From: Parcubacteria group bacterium GW2011_GWB1_40_14
GTDB taxonomy: Bacteria > Patescibacteriota > Minisyncoccia > Terrybacterales > GWB1-40-14
Direction of reading: 5' to 3'
DNA length: 36,695 nucleotides
Assembly: GCA_000996085.1 (NCBI GenBank)
Contig: LBYG01000024.1
Span: 1 to 36,695 of the forward strand
Shown here: positions 1 to 7,888 of the stretch, in pieces
Position numbering within the stretch: position 1 is the stretch's first letter
Layout of the letters: the number at the start of each line of letters is the position of its first letter
Program-made: the position numbers and the translations under genes
The notes under the pieces: model-generated
Databases searched by the model: none
What the model was told of the DNA's origin: nothing
Seen by the model: only the letters and a program-made list of their open reading frames with translations

Positions 1-4
1 TAGA

Positions 5-32
5 ATTGACCATTGCGAACGGTCAATTTTTT
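5..32 (+). terminator. Rho-independent terminator of an upstream gene
   Basis: A 7-bp stem (ATTGACC / GGTCAAT) closes a 9-nt loop and runs into a T-tract. It lies upstream of the first gene and overlaps the TTG that the ORF track uses as the start of that gene, which argues against that start. Confidence 0.7.
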
Positions 33-84
33 AGTTAAGCTTAAAAAAACCTTGAAAATATATTTATATTGGAAGGAGCATCTG

Positions 85-582
85 GTGATTGACGCAAACG
101 CTATTTCAGGATGGCTGTCTTTAAACGGCTTAAGCATTCTGCTGAAAATATTATTTTTGCTTGTGATATACAAAGCGCTTTTGTTTTTTAAGCCATTGAG
201 ACATTTGGTTCCTGACTCCTATGAACTTCTTTTTGAACATATTGTTGAGCGTTTCTTACGCGCCTTTCTTATTGTTCTTGGAGCGATTTATATACTTCCG
301 CATTTTGGCGTAGATACAATCCCAATTATTGCTGGTTTGGGATTTGTTGGTTTTGCTTTAACATTCGCTTCACAGCGATTGATTGGAGACATTATTTCAG
401 GATTTATGCTTATGGCTGAAAATAAATTTGCAAAAGGGGATGATGTTGAATTTGCCGGAAAAGAAGGCGTTGTAAATACGATTGGTTTGCGAGGCTTAAC
501 TTTGATCGATAAGAAAAACGGGAGAGACCATTTTATTCCTTATGGTGATATCCGGACAATAAGCAAAAAATTAACTGCATAA
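85..582 (+). CDS. Small MscS-family mechanosensitive channel-like membrane protein
   Basis: The protein is about 165 aa. It has hydrophobic segments near residues 15-35 and 55-100, followed by a glycine/alanine-rich pore-helix-like stretch (GLGFVGFALTFASQ) and then a beta-rich segment with GDDVEF and GVVNTIGLR, which is the MscS-family pore helix plus start of the beta domain. Such channels release solutes on osmotic downshock from the cytoplasmic membrane. I chose GTG at 85 because GGAAGGAG stands 6 nt upstream; the track's TTG at 13 lies inside a terminator hairpin. The protein is shorter than E. coli MscS (286 aa) and lacks most of the C-terminal vestibule, so it is a minimal family member. 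The family call is firm, the gating function inferred. Confidence 0.75.
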   Translation: MIDANAISGWLSLNGLSILLKILFLLVIYKALLFFKPLRHLVPDSYELLFEHIVERFLRAFLIVLGAIYILPHFGVDTIPIIAGLGFVGFALTFASQRLIGDIISGFMLMAENKFAKGDDVEFAGKEGVVNTIGLRGLTLIDKKNGRDHFIPYGDIRTISKKLTA

Positions 583-610
583 GCTGATGAGTAGAAAGAG
601 AAGAGGTGAT

Positions 611-964
611 ATGAGCAGATATAAATGCGAATTTTGTGGTTCGATAGTACCATATAGCGCAGCAGCCAAGCATTTTCAGGAGAAACATCCCGATAGGTTT
701 AAACAGAGAGAAAACAGAAAATTTGCCAGCATATGGAATCCAAGGTTTGAACAAGATTTTGCCTTAAAGGACGTTTCGATAAGTTTGGTGCGATTAAGCG
801 CAAAATGTCCGGCTTGCGATGAAGAATTATTTTTGATCGCTAATGACGCCACTAAGAAAATCGGTTATTTATGCCCAAAATCTAAATGTAAAATAACTAT
901 TTGGACAAGAGAAGAAAACGCCGATGGTTCTGAGCGTCTGGTGCCGTATGTAAATAAAAATTAA
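611..964 (+). CDS. Small zinc-finger protein (C2H2-like plus zinc ribbon)
   Basis: The protein is 117 aa from ATG 611. The N-terminus carries C-x2-C-x11-H-x4-H (C6, C9, H21, H26), a C2H2-type finger, and the C-terminal half carries CPAC and a later CPKSKC, consistent with a second zinc ribbon. Nucleic-acid binding is plausible but unproven. ATG 611 is preferred over ATG 587 because GAGGTGAT lies directly before it while nothing resembling a ribosome site precedes 587. The gene is 28 nt after the MscS-like gene, probably co-transcribed, and is closed by a terminator that starts at its stop codon. Confidence 0.6.
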   Translation: MSRYKCEFCGSIVPYSAAAKHFQEKHPDRFKQRENRKFASIWNPRFEQDFALKDVSISLVRLSAKCPACDEELFLIANDATKKIGYLCPKSKCKITIWTREENADGSERLVPYVNKN

Positions 965-996
965 TCCTTTGGAATAATACCAAGGGATTTTTTATT
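963..996 (+). terminator. Rho-independent terminator
   Basis: A 10-bp stem (AATCCTTTGG / CCAAGGGATT, one G-T pair) with a 7-nt loop is followed by a run of T. It starts at the stop codon of the zinc-finger gene. Confidence 0.85.
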
Positions 997-1069
997 AAGT
1001 TTTGCCCGGCTCTAATTTTTAATCAGGGTCGGGTTGCTTATTTCATTTTAATAATATACGCTTAATTTT

Positions 1070-1645
1070 GTGAATAATTTTGAACCCAGGCCATTTGCAT
1101 TTTTGGATACAGAAACAACCGGACGCCATCCGGGCATTCATGAGTTGCTTGAAATAGGCGTTGTGATTACACGAGGAGATAATTTGGCTCTGATAGATTC
1201 TTTTGAAGTAAAGATAAAACCCGCGCATCTTGAGTTAGCCGAGCCTGAGGCTTTGGCTATAAATCACTGGAGTGAAGAAGCGTGGAAAGACGCCTTGCCC
1301 CACGCCGAAGCCGTGCGTTTATTTTGTGAAAAAGTTCGTGGCGCAACACCCGTTGGATGGAATGTGGCTTTTGACCGGGCTTTTCTTGAGCCGGCCATGA
1401 ATCGTCTAGGTATAGTTTTAGATGATTATAGTTTGGATTATACTTGGCGCGATATAAAAATGGATTTTATCAGATGGGTTTATTTGACTAAACAAGAAGA
1501 TAAATTCGGCCCCAGATTCAGTTTAGGGAGCGCAATGCGCGAATTTGGAATTTCTACTGAAGATCACCATCATGCTTTGCCGGACGCTATGGCAACGTGG
1601 CAGATGGCGCAAAGATTGGAAGAAGAATTTAAAAAGATAATGTGA
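1070..1645 (+). CDS. DEDDh 3'-5' exonuclease (DnaQ / RNase T-like)
   Basis: The protein is 191 aa. It contains FLDTETTG (D13, E15, Exo I), GWNVAFDRAF (Exo II) and HHALPDAMA (Exo III, with the H and D of DEDDh), the three metal-binding motifs of DnaQ-like exonucleases. It is a stand-alone nuclease of proofreading or RNA/DNA trimming type; the exact substrate cannot be read from the sequence. The start is GTG with no visible Shine-Dalgarno. It ends in TGA, followed at once by TAG. This TGA stop shows that UGA is not a glycine codon here. Confidence 0.8.
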   Translation: MNNFEPRPFAFLDTETTGRHPGIHELLEIGVVITRGDNLALIDSFEVKIKPAHLELAEPEALAINHWSEEAWKDALPHAEAVRLFCEKVRGATPVGWNVAFDRAFLEPAMNRLGIVLDDYSLDYTWRDIKMDFIRWVYLTKQEDKFGPRFSLGSAMREFGISTEDHHHALPDAMATWQMAQRLEEEFKKIM

Positions 1646-1734
1646 TAGCAGAAAGCAAAATACTTGCGCTAAAGATATAGTTGTTGTTAAATAAATAAAA
1701 TAATCTAAATTGCACTTTTATAAAAGGGGAAGCG

Positions 1735-2262
1735 ATGTCTGGCACGTGGGTACCCAAATCACCCAATACCATTAATTTTCTTGAAACCGTTACGTCGGAA
1801 AGTATGGATTTACTTATAAGCGCGATAGAAGAAATGCATAAGAGTATTAAGAACGGCGCCAGTGTTCAGTTACTAATAAATAGTGCTGGCGGTGATGTTA
1901 AGTCGGCAACTGCTTTTTCTTATAAAATTCAAGAATCCGGGATTCCAGTAGTCACGTACGGGTATAGTATAGAATCCGCCGCGCTTCTTATTTATCTTAC
2001 GGGCACAAGCAGGGTTGCTCATAAAACAAGGACAAGATTCTTTCTGCATGAAGTCAGAGTTCATATTGACGGTGAACAGGATGAACGTACTGCTTTCAAT
2101 CTCGCCAAAGAATTGCAGAGACATAACAGGCTTTTTGCTGAATGCGTTGCCGAAAGAACGAACATTAAGGCAAAAGATGTTTTGAAATTGATGCAGAAAA
2201 ATACCTGGTTGGATGTTGAAAAAGCCAAAGAATTAGGCATTGTGCACGAAATTATAGGTTAA
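1735..2262 (+). CDS. ClpP-like serine protease, catalytic Asp replaced by Asn
   Basis: The protein is 175 aa of ClpP/crotonase fold. INSAGGDV (48-55) matches the ClpP oxyanion-loop INSPGG motif. S81 in YSIESAALL aligns with the ClpP nucleophile and H105 in FFLHEV with the catalytic His. The position of the third residue (D in ERDNFM of ClpP) is N156 here (QKNTWLD). It lacks a propeptide and is shorter than canonical ClpP (about 195-205 aa). GGGGAAG precedes the ATG by a few bases. There is no Clp ATPase in the window. It may be a ClpP paralogue with altered activity or partner rather than housekeeping ClpP. Confidence 0.75.
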   Translation: MSGTWVPKSPNTINFLETVTSESMDLLISAIEEMHKSIKNGASVQLLINSAGGDVKSATAFSYKIQESGIPVVTYGYSIESAALLIYLTGTSRVAHKTRTRFFLHEVRVHIDGEQDERTAFNLAKELQRHNRLFAECVAERTNIKAKDVLKLMQKNTWLDVEKAKELGIVHEIIG

Positions 2263-2272
2263 AAAGTAAAAT

Positions 2273-2299
2273 AAAACGCGTTTTTTAAAACGCGTTTTT
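2273..2299 (+). terminator. Rho-independent terminator
   Basis: AAAACGCGTTTT occurs twice, separated by two bases. Because the sequence is self-complementary, the copies form a stem of up to 12 bp ending in T. It closes the ClpP-like gene. Confidence 0.75.
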
Positions 2300-2377
2300 A
2301 AATTCCGTAAAAGATATTATAAAATTCAGACCACAATTACAATCGTTTGTGAAGCCCTATAAAATAAGGATTTTCTA

Positions 2378-2406
2378 TTGACACTATATATGCTTTATTT
2401 TAGAGT
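2378..2406 (+). promoter_or_regulatory. Sigma70-type promoter of the prkA gene
   Basis: A perfect -35 TTGACA (2378-2383) is separated by 17 bp from TAGAGT (4 of 6 to TATAAT). A leader of about 50 nt follows before the ATG. A GTTAGATTAA motif overlaps the -10 region. Confidence 0.6.
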
Positions 2407-2458
2407 TAGATTAAATCAATCTACCTTGAAAAGATAACAAGGAGCAAAGGAAGAAACA

Positions 2459-4537
2459 ATGTCCGCAAACCGAGGTATTGCAATGAATGAAAACCCTGAA
2501 AGCCTTGAATCTCATCTTAGAGAAGTTCTTAGTGGGACGCGGCATTTTGAAACAGCTGCGCAGACTATCGCTCGTATGATGCTTGAACTTGGCGTAGAGA
2601 AAGTCACGCGTGGCGGAAAAACTACGTATGACTTTCCATTTTTCCGGCAGGGTGCCAAGCACATTGTCGGCTGGTATGAAGAGACGAATCAGTTCGTTAA
2701 CTTCGTGCAGGAAGCCGCGCGTGGTGGCTCAGGTGCCGAGCAAGCATTCGTTCTCGTAGGAGAGCCAGGTAACGGCAAGACATTTTTCGTTGAGTACATC
2801 TGTTATAAGTATCGGAGATTTCTTTCCAAACCCGAGAACAGAAAGTACACCATCGAATTTATCAATCTTAAAGAACTTGGCACATACGGGAAGATAAATG
2901 TAATCCAGTCCCAGACCTTTGAGGACCCGTTGATTCTTGCGATGAACCTTTTTGAGTCGCAGGAAGATAGCAGAAAGCGTTTGCTTGGTCTTGGTTTCAA
3001 AGAAAAGAATTTGGACAGGATCTATCACATGTGGCGGCCCCTTGGCGCGTGCACCGAGTACATCTGGAATGATATTCGCCATCATTACGAAGGCGATATC
3101 GAAAAGATGCTTGAGCATGTGCGCATTGTGCCGGTTCCGATCGCCGAGAGTTTGGGAATTGTTACGGGCAAGTATTCAGCCAGAGATAAGATCACTTCTT
3201 CGGCCACGGATCTCCTTGGTGAAGAAGATCTTTCGCGTCTGCTTAACCTTGCCGATACTTCGAATCCTTACAAATACAACGTTCGTAGAGGCGCTATTGC
3301 TCGAGTGGCTGGTGGCGGCATTCACTTTTCAGACGAGATGTTCAAGAACAAAAAGGACCTTGTTCAGATCTACCTTCAGGTAATCCAGAACAGGACCATT
3401 GAACTTGACGGCTATAAGTGGCCGATCGACTGTCTGGTCATTGCGACAAGCAACAACCACGAATTCAACCGGTTCATCGCCGAAAAAGAGGAAGGCCCGA
3501 TTAAGGACCGTTCCACTATGTGCTATGTGTCTCACAACACGGACTATAAACTTCAAGAGGCGTTGACCGATTACGCGATCGGTTCTGAGAAAAAGTTCAC
3601 TGTTACGGGTCAAGATCTGCATGAAGATCCTAACCTAAATTATGCACTTTCAGTTGCAGTGACATTGAGCCGTCTTCCGCATACCAATAAGCTGACACCT
3701 GTCGAGACTATGAAGCTTGAAGCTGGCGAAGTTGCCGGCGAGAAGAGCGTTCGGACATTGATTGAAGTCAAGGATATGCTTAACGCTAGTCAGGATGTCA
3801 CCAAGCGTTGGGGACAGAAGGGCATTGGTCACCGGGGTCTCGGTCGTATTGTTCAGCGCATGCTGACGATGTCGGAGACTCACGAAGGCGGATGTTTGTT
3901 CGCGCGTGACGCTTTCAAAGCGGCCGAACGTGAAGTTATCGACTACGTGGCCGAATCGGTCGACCGCGAGAAATTCATGAAAGACTTGCAGACCGCACGC
4001 AGACTCTACAAGGAACGCATTAAGACCTCGATCTTTAACGCTTATCGTGATGACCCGAATGCGATCAGCAAAGATGTCATGGACTATGTTAACATGGTCA
4101 TTGGTATCGATTCTGATCAACTCGGCGCAGATAAGATCTGGCGATATATTGATCCGCAGACCAAAAAGTTGAAGCCTATCAAGATCGACGAGCGTTTTAT
4201 CGAAAGTGTCGAGGCTCGCATTGGCCTTAGCAATAAGGAGATGCGCGAAACCTTCCGAACCACGATCCGAAAGGTCTATGGCCAGAAGGTCGCTACCGAT
4301 CCGAACTATAATTTCATGGATAACGAAGCCTTAGTCAAGGCCGTGACGGATGTCCGTCTGGAATCCGAAGTGGCCGGGGCTGCATCTTTGGCAGGCGCAT
4401 TGGCCAACAGGACCAATGAAGAGAACTTGCGTATCTACAACCGCATGACCGATACTATGCTCAACAAGCTTGGCTACTGCAGGACTTGCGCTCAGAAGAG
4501 CATCGAGTACTTCTGCGAGAAAGTAGACGAAAGTTAA
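2459..4537 (+). CDS. prkA: PrkA-family serine protein kinase (YeaG-like AAA+ protein)
   Basis: The protein is 692 aa, near the usual 630-690. The N-terminal AAA domain has Walker A GEPGNGKT (101-108), a Walker-B-like HFSDEMFK (289-296), sensor IATSN (328-332) and KDRSTMCYV (350-358, arginine-finger region). The C-terminal PrkA region has the family's IDPQTKK...IDERFIESVEARIGLS pattern near 560-590, and ends with a CRTC motif. PrkA/YeaG acts in the cytoplasm as a Ser/Thr kinase in nutrient stress and sporulation; its targets are poorly known and some members have been reported as proteases. It opens the conserved prkA-DUF444-spoVR set and has its own promoter and terminator. Codon use looks richer in CGN and G+C than in flanking genes. 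Confidence 0.9.
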   Translation: MSANRGIAMNENPESLESHLREVLSGTRHFETAAQTIARMMLELGVEKVTRGGKTTYDFPFFRQGAKHIVGWYEETNQFVNFVQEAARGGSGAEQAFVLVGEPGNGKTFFVEYICYKYRRFLSKPENRKYTIEFINLKELGTYGKINVIQSQTFEDPLILAMNLFESQEDSRKRLLGLGFKEKNLDRIYHMWRPLGACTEYIWNDIRHHYEGDIEKMLEHVRIVPVPIAESLGIVTGKYSARDKITSSATDLLGEEDLSRLLNLADTSNPYKYNVRRGAIARVAGGGIHFSDEMFKNKKDLVQIYLQVIQNRTIELDGYKWPIDCLVIATSNNHEFNRFIAEKEEGPIKDRSTMCYVSHNTDYKLQEALTDYAIGSEKKFTVTGQDLHEDPNLNYALSVAVTLSRLPHTNKLTPVETMKLEAGEVAGEKSVRTLIEVKDMLNASQDVTKRWGQKGIGHRGLGRIVQRMLTMSETHEGGCLFARDAFKAAEREVIDYVAESVDREKFMKDLQTARRLYKERIKTSIFNAYRDDPNAISKDVMDYVNMVIGIDSDQLGADKIWRYIDPQTKKLKPIKIDERFIESVEARIGLSNKEMRETFRTTIRKVYGQKVATDPNYNFMDNEALVKAVTDVRLESEVAGAASLAGALANRTNEENLRIYNRMTDTMLNKLGYCRTCAQKSIEYFCEKVDES

Positions 4538-4546
4538 TCATTAAAC

Positions 4547-4575
4547 AAAATCCCTCATAAAAGAGGGATTTTTAT
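4547..4575 (+). terminator. Rho-independent terminator after prkA
   Basis: AAAATCCCTC / GAGGGATTTT form a 10-bp stem around a 6-nt loop, followed by a T-rich stretch. It separates prkA from the DUF444 gene, so the two are not simply co-transcribed at full level. Confidence 0.9.
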
Positions 4576-4599
4576 TTTTTATTTTGCCGGTAAAAGCTC

Positions 4600-4645
4600 T
4601 TGAGGGCTTTCTTTTTGTGCCGATATGCGTTAAGACAATGTTAAG
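4600..4645 (+). promoter_or_regulatory. Probable promoter/operator region of the DUF444-spoVR pair
   Basis: TTGAGG (4600) and TATGCG (4624) are a weak -35/-10 pair. Directly after comes GTTAAGACAATGTTAAG (4629-4645), two GTTAAG half-sites 11-12 bp apart. The same GTTAAGAC-N2-G(T/C)TAA word stands at the equivalent place in front of the second PrkA-like gene (7807-7822). Confidence 0.35.
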
Positions 4646-4704
4646 TCGAGTTTTGCAAGAAGCAAGCTCAAAAAAGACCCTTGAAAATCTAGAAGGAGAT
4701 TTTA

Positions 4705-6009
4705 ATGTCGAATAAGTGCGTTACTCAACTTGATAGATATGGAATGGAACTTGCCGCAAGAGAATATTTGGAGCAAAAGCTTGGTCTCAGACCTTTGGGC
4801 CGCGCGCGCAGTAAATTTTTGGCTTTGGAACCTCTTGAAGATCTAGTGAAGCGCGACGAAGATCGCGTGAAAGACGGTTTTCCAAAGAAGATTAAGTGGC
4901 GCAGAGAAATCCTCGGGCGTGGCAAAGTTATCACTGTGCCATATGTCGAAGAAGAGAAATTGGTGCACGGGGAATTCCAACCCAAGCGTGTCGTCACACT
5001 GGCACAACTTTTTGATGATGAAGATGAACCTGAAGATCTCGCAGAAGCTCCCGGCAGTGGGTCTGGGGAAGTGGGAGAGGTTATCGGCGAAATGCCGCTT
5101 TCTGTTCAAGGCAGCGACGGTGATGGTGACCAGGAACCGGGCGATGAAGGCGCGGATCACATCGAAGAGGATGCCTATCTTCTCGGTAGACAACTGAGCG
5201 AAGAACTTAAGCTCCCGAATCTTTCGGAGAAGCGTAAGCGTTTTCCGACGAATGAGTATACCTTTGATCTTACAGATCGCCACCGTGGTTCGGGACAGGT
5301 TCTGGACAAAAAAGAAACTTTGAAGAGGATCGTTAAGACGAACTTACAACTTGGGATAGTGGACAAAGACAATATTGATGCTGCCGACATGATCGTCGGG
5401 CCTAACGATAAAGTCTATCGCGTCCTTTCCCGGGAGCGTGTCTACAAGTCCAGAGCCGTTGTGTTTTTTGGACGAGACTATTCGGGTTCCATGTTTGGGG
5501 ATCCGACAAAAGCTCTCGTGGCGCAGCACCTTATGATATATTCATGGCTTCTGGTGCAGTACGACAAACTCGTGATCCCGAGATTTATTGTGCATGACAC
5601 TGTTGCCAGAGAAGTGTCGCCTCGTCAATACTTCGCGCTTAATTCCGGAGGCGGAACACTTATTACTTCTTTGTATAAAAAGATTAATGAGATCGTTGAA
5701 ACGGAAGGTTTGGCCGAAGATTATGATATCTTCGTGTTCCAAGGCACTGACGGCGACGATTGGGATCGACGCGGTGATGCGGTTGCTGAACTGAATAAGA
5801 TCCTGGGTTATGCGAGACGCGTAGGTGTCACGTTGTTCAAGCATCCGTATCTGATGGCTTCAGGCGGCAAGACGACGTTTGAAATATATATTGAAACGGC
5901 CGGCATCGAGAAGCGAAGTGATGTTTTCCGTATGCATGCTATGCCGGGCTTTAACGTGAGCGATGAAATGAATCTCAACGCGCTTAAAGCTCTTATCGCG
6001 CAGGATTAA
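4705..6009 (+). CDS. yeaH: DUF444/YeaH family protein with vWA-like MIDAS motif
   Basis: The protein is 434 aa. It shows the family's RHRGSG segment (192-197), a long acidic and Gly/Ser-rich linker (about 103-156), and a C-terminal von Willebrand A-like domain with the metal-site motif DYSGSM (258-263, usually DVSGSM), later SGGGT and TDGDDW. YeaH is co-conserved with PrkA/YeaG and is thought to be a partner in the same stress pathway; the biochemical role is not established. The ATG has AAGGAG 6 nt upstream. The stop codon overlaps the ribosome site of spoVR (TAAGGAG), so the two genes form an operon. Confidence 0.9.
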   Translation: MSNKCVTQLDRYGMELAAREYLEQKLGLRPLGRARSKFLALEPLEDLVKRDEDRVKDGFPKKIKWRREILGRGKVITVPYVEEEKLVHGEFQPKRVVTLAQLFDDEDEPEDLAEAPGSGSGEVGEVIGEMPLSVQGSDGDGDQEPGDEGADHIEEDAYLLGRQLSEELKLPNLSEKRKRFPTNEYTFDLTDRHRGSGQVLDKKETLKRIVKTNLQLGIVDKDNIDAADMIVGPNDKVYRVLSRERVYKSRAVVFFGRDYSGSMFGDPTKALVAQHLMIYSWLLVQYDKLVIPRFIVHDTVAREVSPRQYFALNSGGGTLITSLYKKINEIVETEGLAEDYDIFVFQGTDGDDWDRRGDAVAELNKILGYARRVGVTLFKHPYLMASGGKTTFEIYIETAGIEKRSDVFRMHAMPGFNVSDEMNLNALKALIAQD

Positions 6010-6021
6010 GGAGAAAACATC

Positions 6022-7716
6022 ATGGAACTACTTGATCTTGCGATGAAAAAGGAGATGGAGAAGTGTAAGCGTATCGCTAAAGATGCGGGCTTGCGGTTCT
6101 CTAATGACACGCTGGAGTATATCGTGACCAATCGCGATATGCTTGAACTTTCGCCTAAGTTGATGATACCGACCTTGTACGATTATTGGGTGCATGATGT
6201 TGAAACGGTCCAGAACAATTGGATCTACGATATCGTTCCCCACAATCCGTACGAGGCTGTTATAAATACGCGTCCGCCAATCTCTTACTATAACCAGGAC
6301 AATGCTGATTGGTTCAATGTGATGATTTTTTATCACGTCTTGGGTCATATCGATTTTTTCCAGAATAACATTTTCTTCAGGAATACCGGGTACGATGATT
6401 TCTGCGGGCAAGCGTTGGCCGACAAACGGCTCATCAATAAGATCCGCGAGGATCTTGGAGCTGAGAAACGTTGGGTCGATTACGTAATTGAGTTCTCGCG
6501 TCTGATCGATAATTTTGTCGGATATTTTCCGGAATTGGAGAAGATCGACAAGGACGATTCGCCCGGAATGTTCGGCGTAATTTCTCCGAAAGTTGATTTC
6601 TACTTCGGCAAGTTCCTTCGGGAATTGCACGAGGCAAAAGCGCTAGACCTGAACTTTTATTATTCGGAGATAGATAGATATAATCGATATATCGAAAGCG
6701 CGGGAAAGAAGAACGGAGAACGGATGTTCTTCGAAGACAATATCCTGCGCGGAAGATTTCCTGAATTCCAGGCCACTTTTAAGCAGTGGCTTGAAAAAGG
6801 ACAGAAGCCGAAACCTACGGATATCTTCGAGTATCTTTGGGAACATTCAGAGTTTCTCAATAAGAACGAGAACAAATGGATGAAAGAAGTCATGCAGGTG
6901 GTCCGCAGAACATCTCTTTATTTCCAGGGTCAGATCAGGACCAAGATCTGCAACGAGGGCTGGGCCAGTCTTTGGCATCAGCGTTTGTTCATCCCGGATG
7001 AGCGAATACGCACCCACGAAGTGGATTTTGCTAAAGTCGACTCACGAGTTACGGCCGACCCGCGCATTGGCATCAATCCATATGCTGTTGGCAAGCATCT
7101 CTTCGAGTTCATCGAAGATCTCGCGCGCAAAGGCAGGTTGTCGCCTGATTATCAACTGCTAAAGGACATTGAAGCAAGAAAGAATTACGACGCACAGCAC
7201 GGTGAAGCAATTGGCCGACAAGCTCTGTTTGAGGCCAGACGAATCGTTGATGATGCCACGCTGATCAACTTTCTCTCCGAGAAGGATTTCCAGGATTTCG
7301 TGGACAAGTATCAGTTCTTTGTTGTTGGTGCGCGTCCCCATCCTGAAGATCCGGATAAGGCTGAATTATACATTAAGACCAAGGATGGCAAACGCTATCG
7401 CGATTTGCTTAACGCGTCTTTGTATCATCCTCCGTACATTGAGTATGAAAGCAAGTCCCATGGGCCGCAGCTTTACCTAAATCATGTCTACGAAGGCAGG
7501 AGCCTTGTCACGAAATATATTCCGGCAGTTCTGGCAGGCCTAAGCTTTTTTACCGGCCGTGACGTTAGACTCGAAACGACCGAATATGAACTCGTACAAC
7601 CTCCGAACCGATGGGCTATGATGTTTGATCCGGATTATAAGCCGGAGCACGAGATATTGCGCGTATTGTACGTGTATTCGAAGCAGACTAAACAGATCAA
7701 GAAACAAATTCTTTAA
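6022..7716 (+). CDS. spoVR: SpoVR/YcgB family protein
   Basis: The protein is 564 aa, longer than the usual 470-510. The SpoVR signature FYHVLGHIDFFQNN lies at 103-116, after an N-terminal segment with DYWVHDVE and an NP-Y motif typical of the family, and the C-terminus contains HVYEGRSL. SpoVR affects spore cortex formation in Bacillus and is linked genetically to prkA and yeaH in many non-sporulating bacteria; its molecular function is unknown. The ATG is 12 nt after the DUF444 stop, with AAGGAG inside the spacer. The gene is followed by a strong terminator. Confidence 0.9.
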   Translation: MELLDLAMKKEMEKCKRIAKDAGLRFSNDTLEYIVTNRDMLELSPKLMIPTLYDYWVHDVETVQNNWIYDIVPHNPYEAVINTRPPISYYNQDNADWFNVMIFYHVLGHIDFFQNNIFFRNTGYDDFCGQALADKRLINKIREDLGAEKRWVDYVIEFSRLIDNFVGYFPELEKIDKDDSPGMFGVISPKVDFYFGKFLRELHEAKALDLNFYYSEIDRYNRYIESAGKKNGERMFFEDNILRGRFPEFQATFKQWLEKGQKPKPTDIFEYLWEHSEFLNKNENKWMKEVMQVVRRTSLYFQGQIRTKICNEGWASLWHQRLFIPDERIRTHEVDFAKVDSRVTADPRIGINPYAVGKHLFEFIEDLARKGRLSPDYQLLKDIEARKNYDAQHGEAIGRQALFEARRIVDDATLINFLSEKDFQDFVDKYQFFVVGARPHPEDPDKAELYIKTKDGKRYRDLLNASLYHPPYIEYESKSHGPQLYLNHVYEGRSLVTKYIPAVLAGLSFFTGRDVRLETTEYELVQPPNRWAMMFDPDYKPEHEILRVLYVYSKQTKQIKKQIL

Positions 7717-7729
7717 TTAATATCTTAAT

Positions 7730-7759
7730 AGTCCCTCTATAGAACCGAGGGACTTTTTT
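7730..7759 (+). terminator. Rho-independent terminator after spoVR
   Basis: AGTCCCTC / GAGGGACT form an 8-bp stem with a 9-nt loop and six following T. Confidence 0.9.
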
Positions 7760-7771
7760 GTTGGTCGCATA

Positions 7772-7822
7772 TTGCCAAAAGGGTCTTCCATTTTGTATAA
7801 ATTTAGGTTAAGACTAAGCTAA
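7772..7822 (+). promoter_or_regulatory. Promoter and operator-like motif of the second prkA-like gene
   Basis: TTGCCA (7772-7777, 5 of 6) and TATAAA (7796-7801, 5 of 6) are 18 bp apart. The expected transcription start falls on GTTAAGACTAAGCTAA (7807-7822), the motif also seen before the DUF444 gene. A leader of about 80 nt remains, with a possible second -35-like TTGACG at 7836. Confidence 0.55.
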
Positions 7823-7888
7823 CAGTGAGTTCTGTTTGACGCAGACTCGTTAAGTACTTTGATACATTGTCATCAAGGAGGTATCGGT

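Noticed and set aside
13-84. Extended N-terminus of the MscS-like protein from TTG 13
   Set aside because: The TTG lies in a terminator hairpin, while GTG 85 has a good Shine-Dalgarno.
2729-6637. Long minus-strand ORFs opposite prkA, DUF444 and spoVR in the track
   Set aside because: They are antisense shadows of strongly supported genes, without start signals or recognisable domains.
7859-7888. Earlier TTG start of the second PrkA-like protein
   Set aside because: No ribosome site; GTG 7889 has AAGGAGG at 7-nt spacing.
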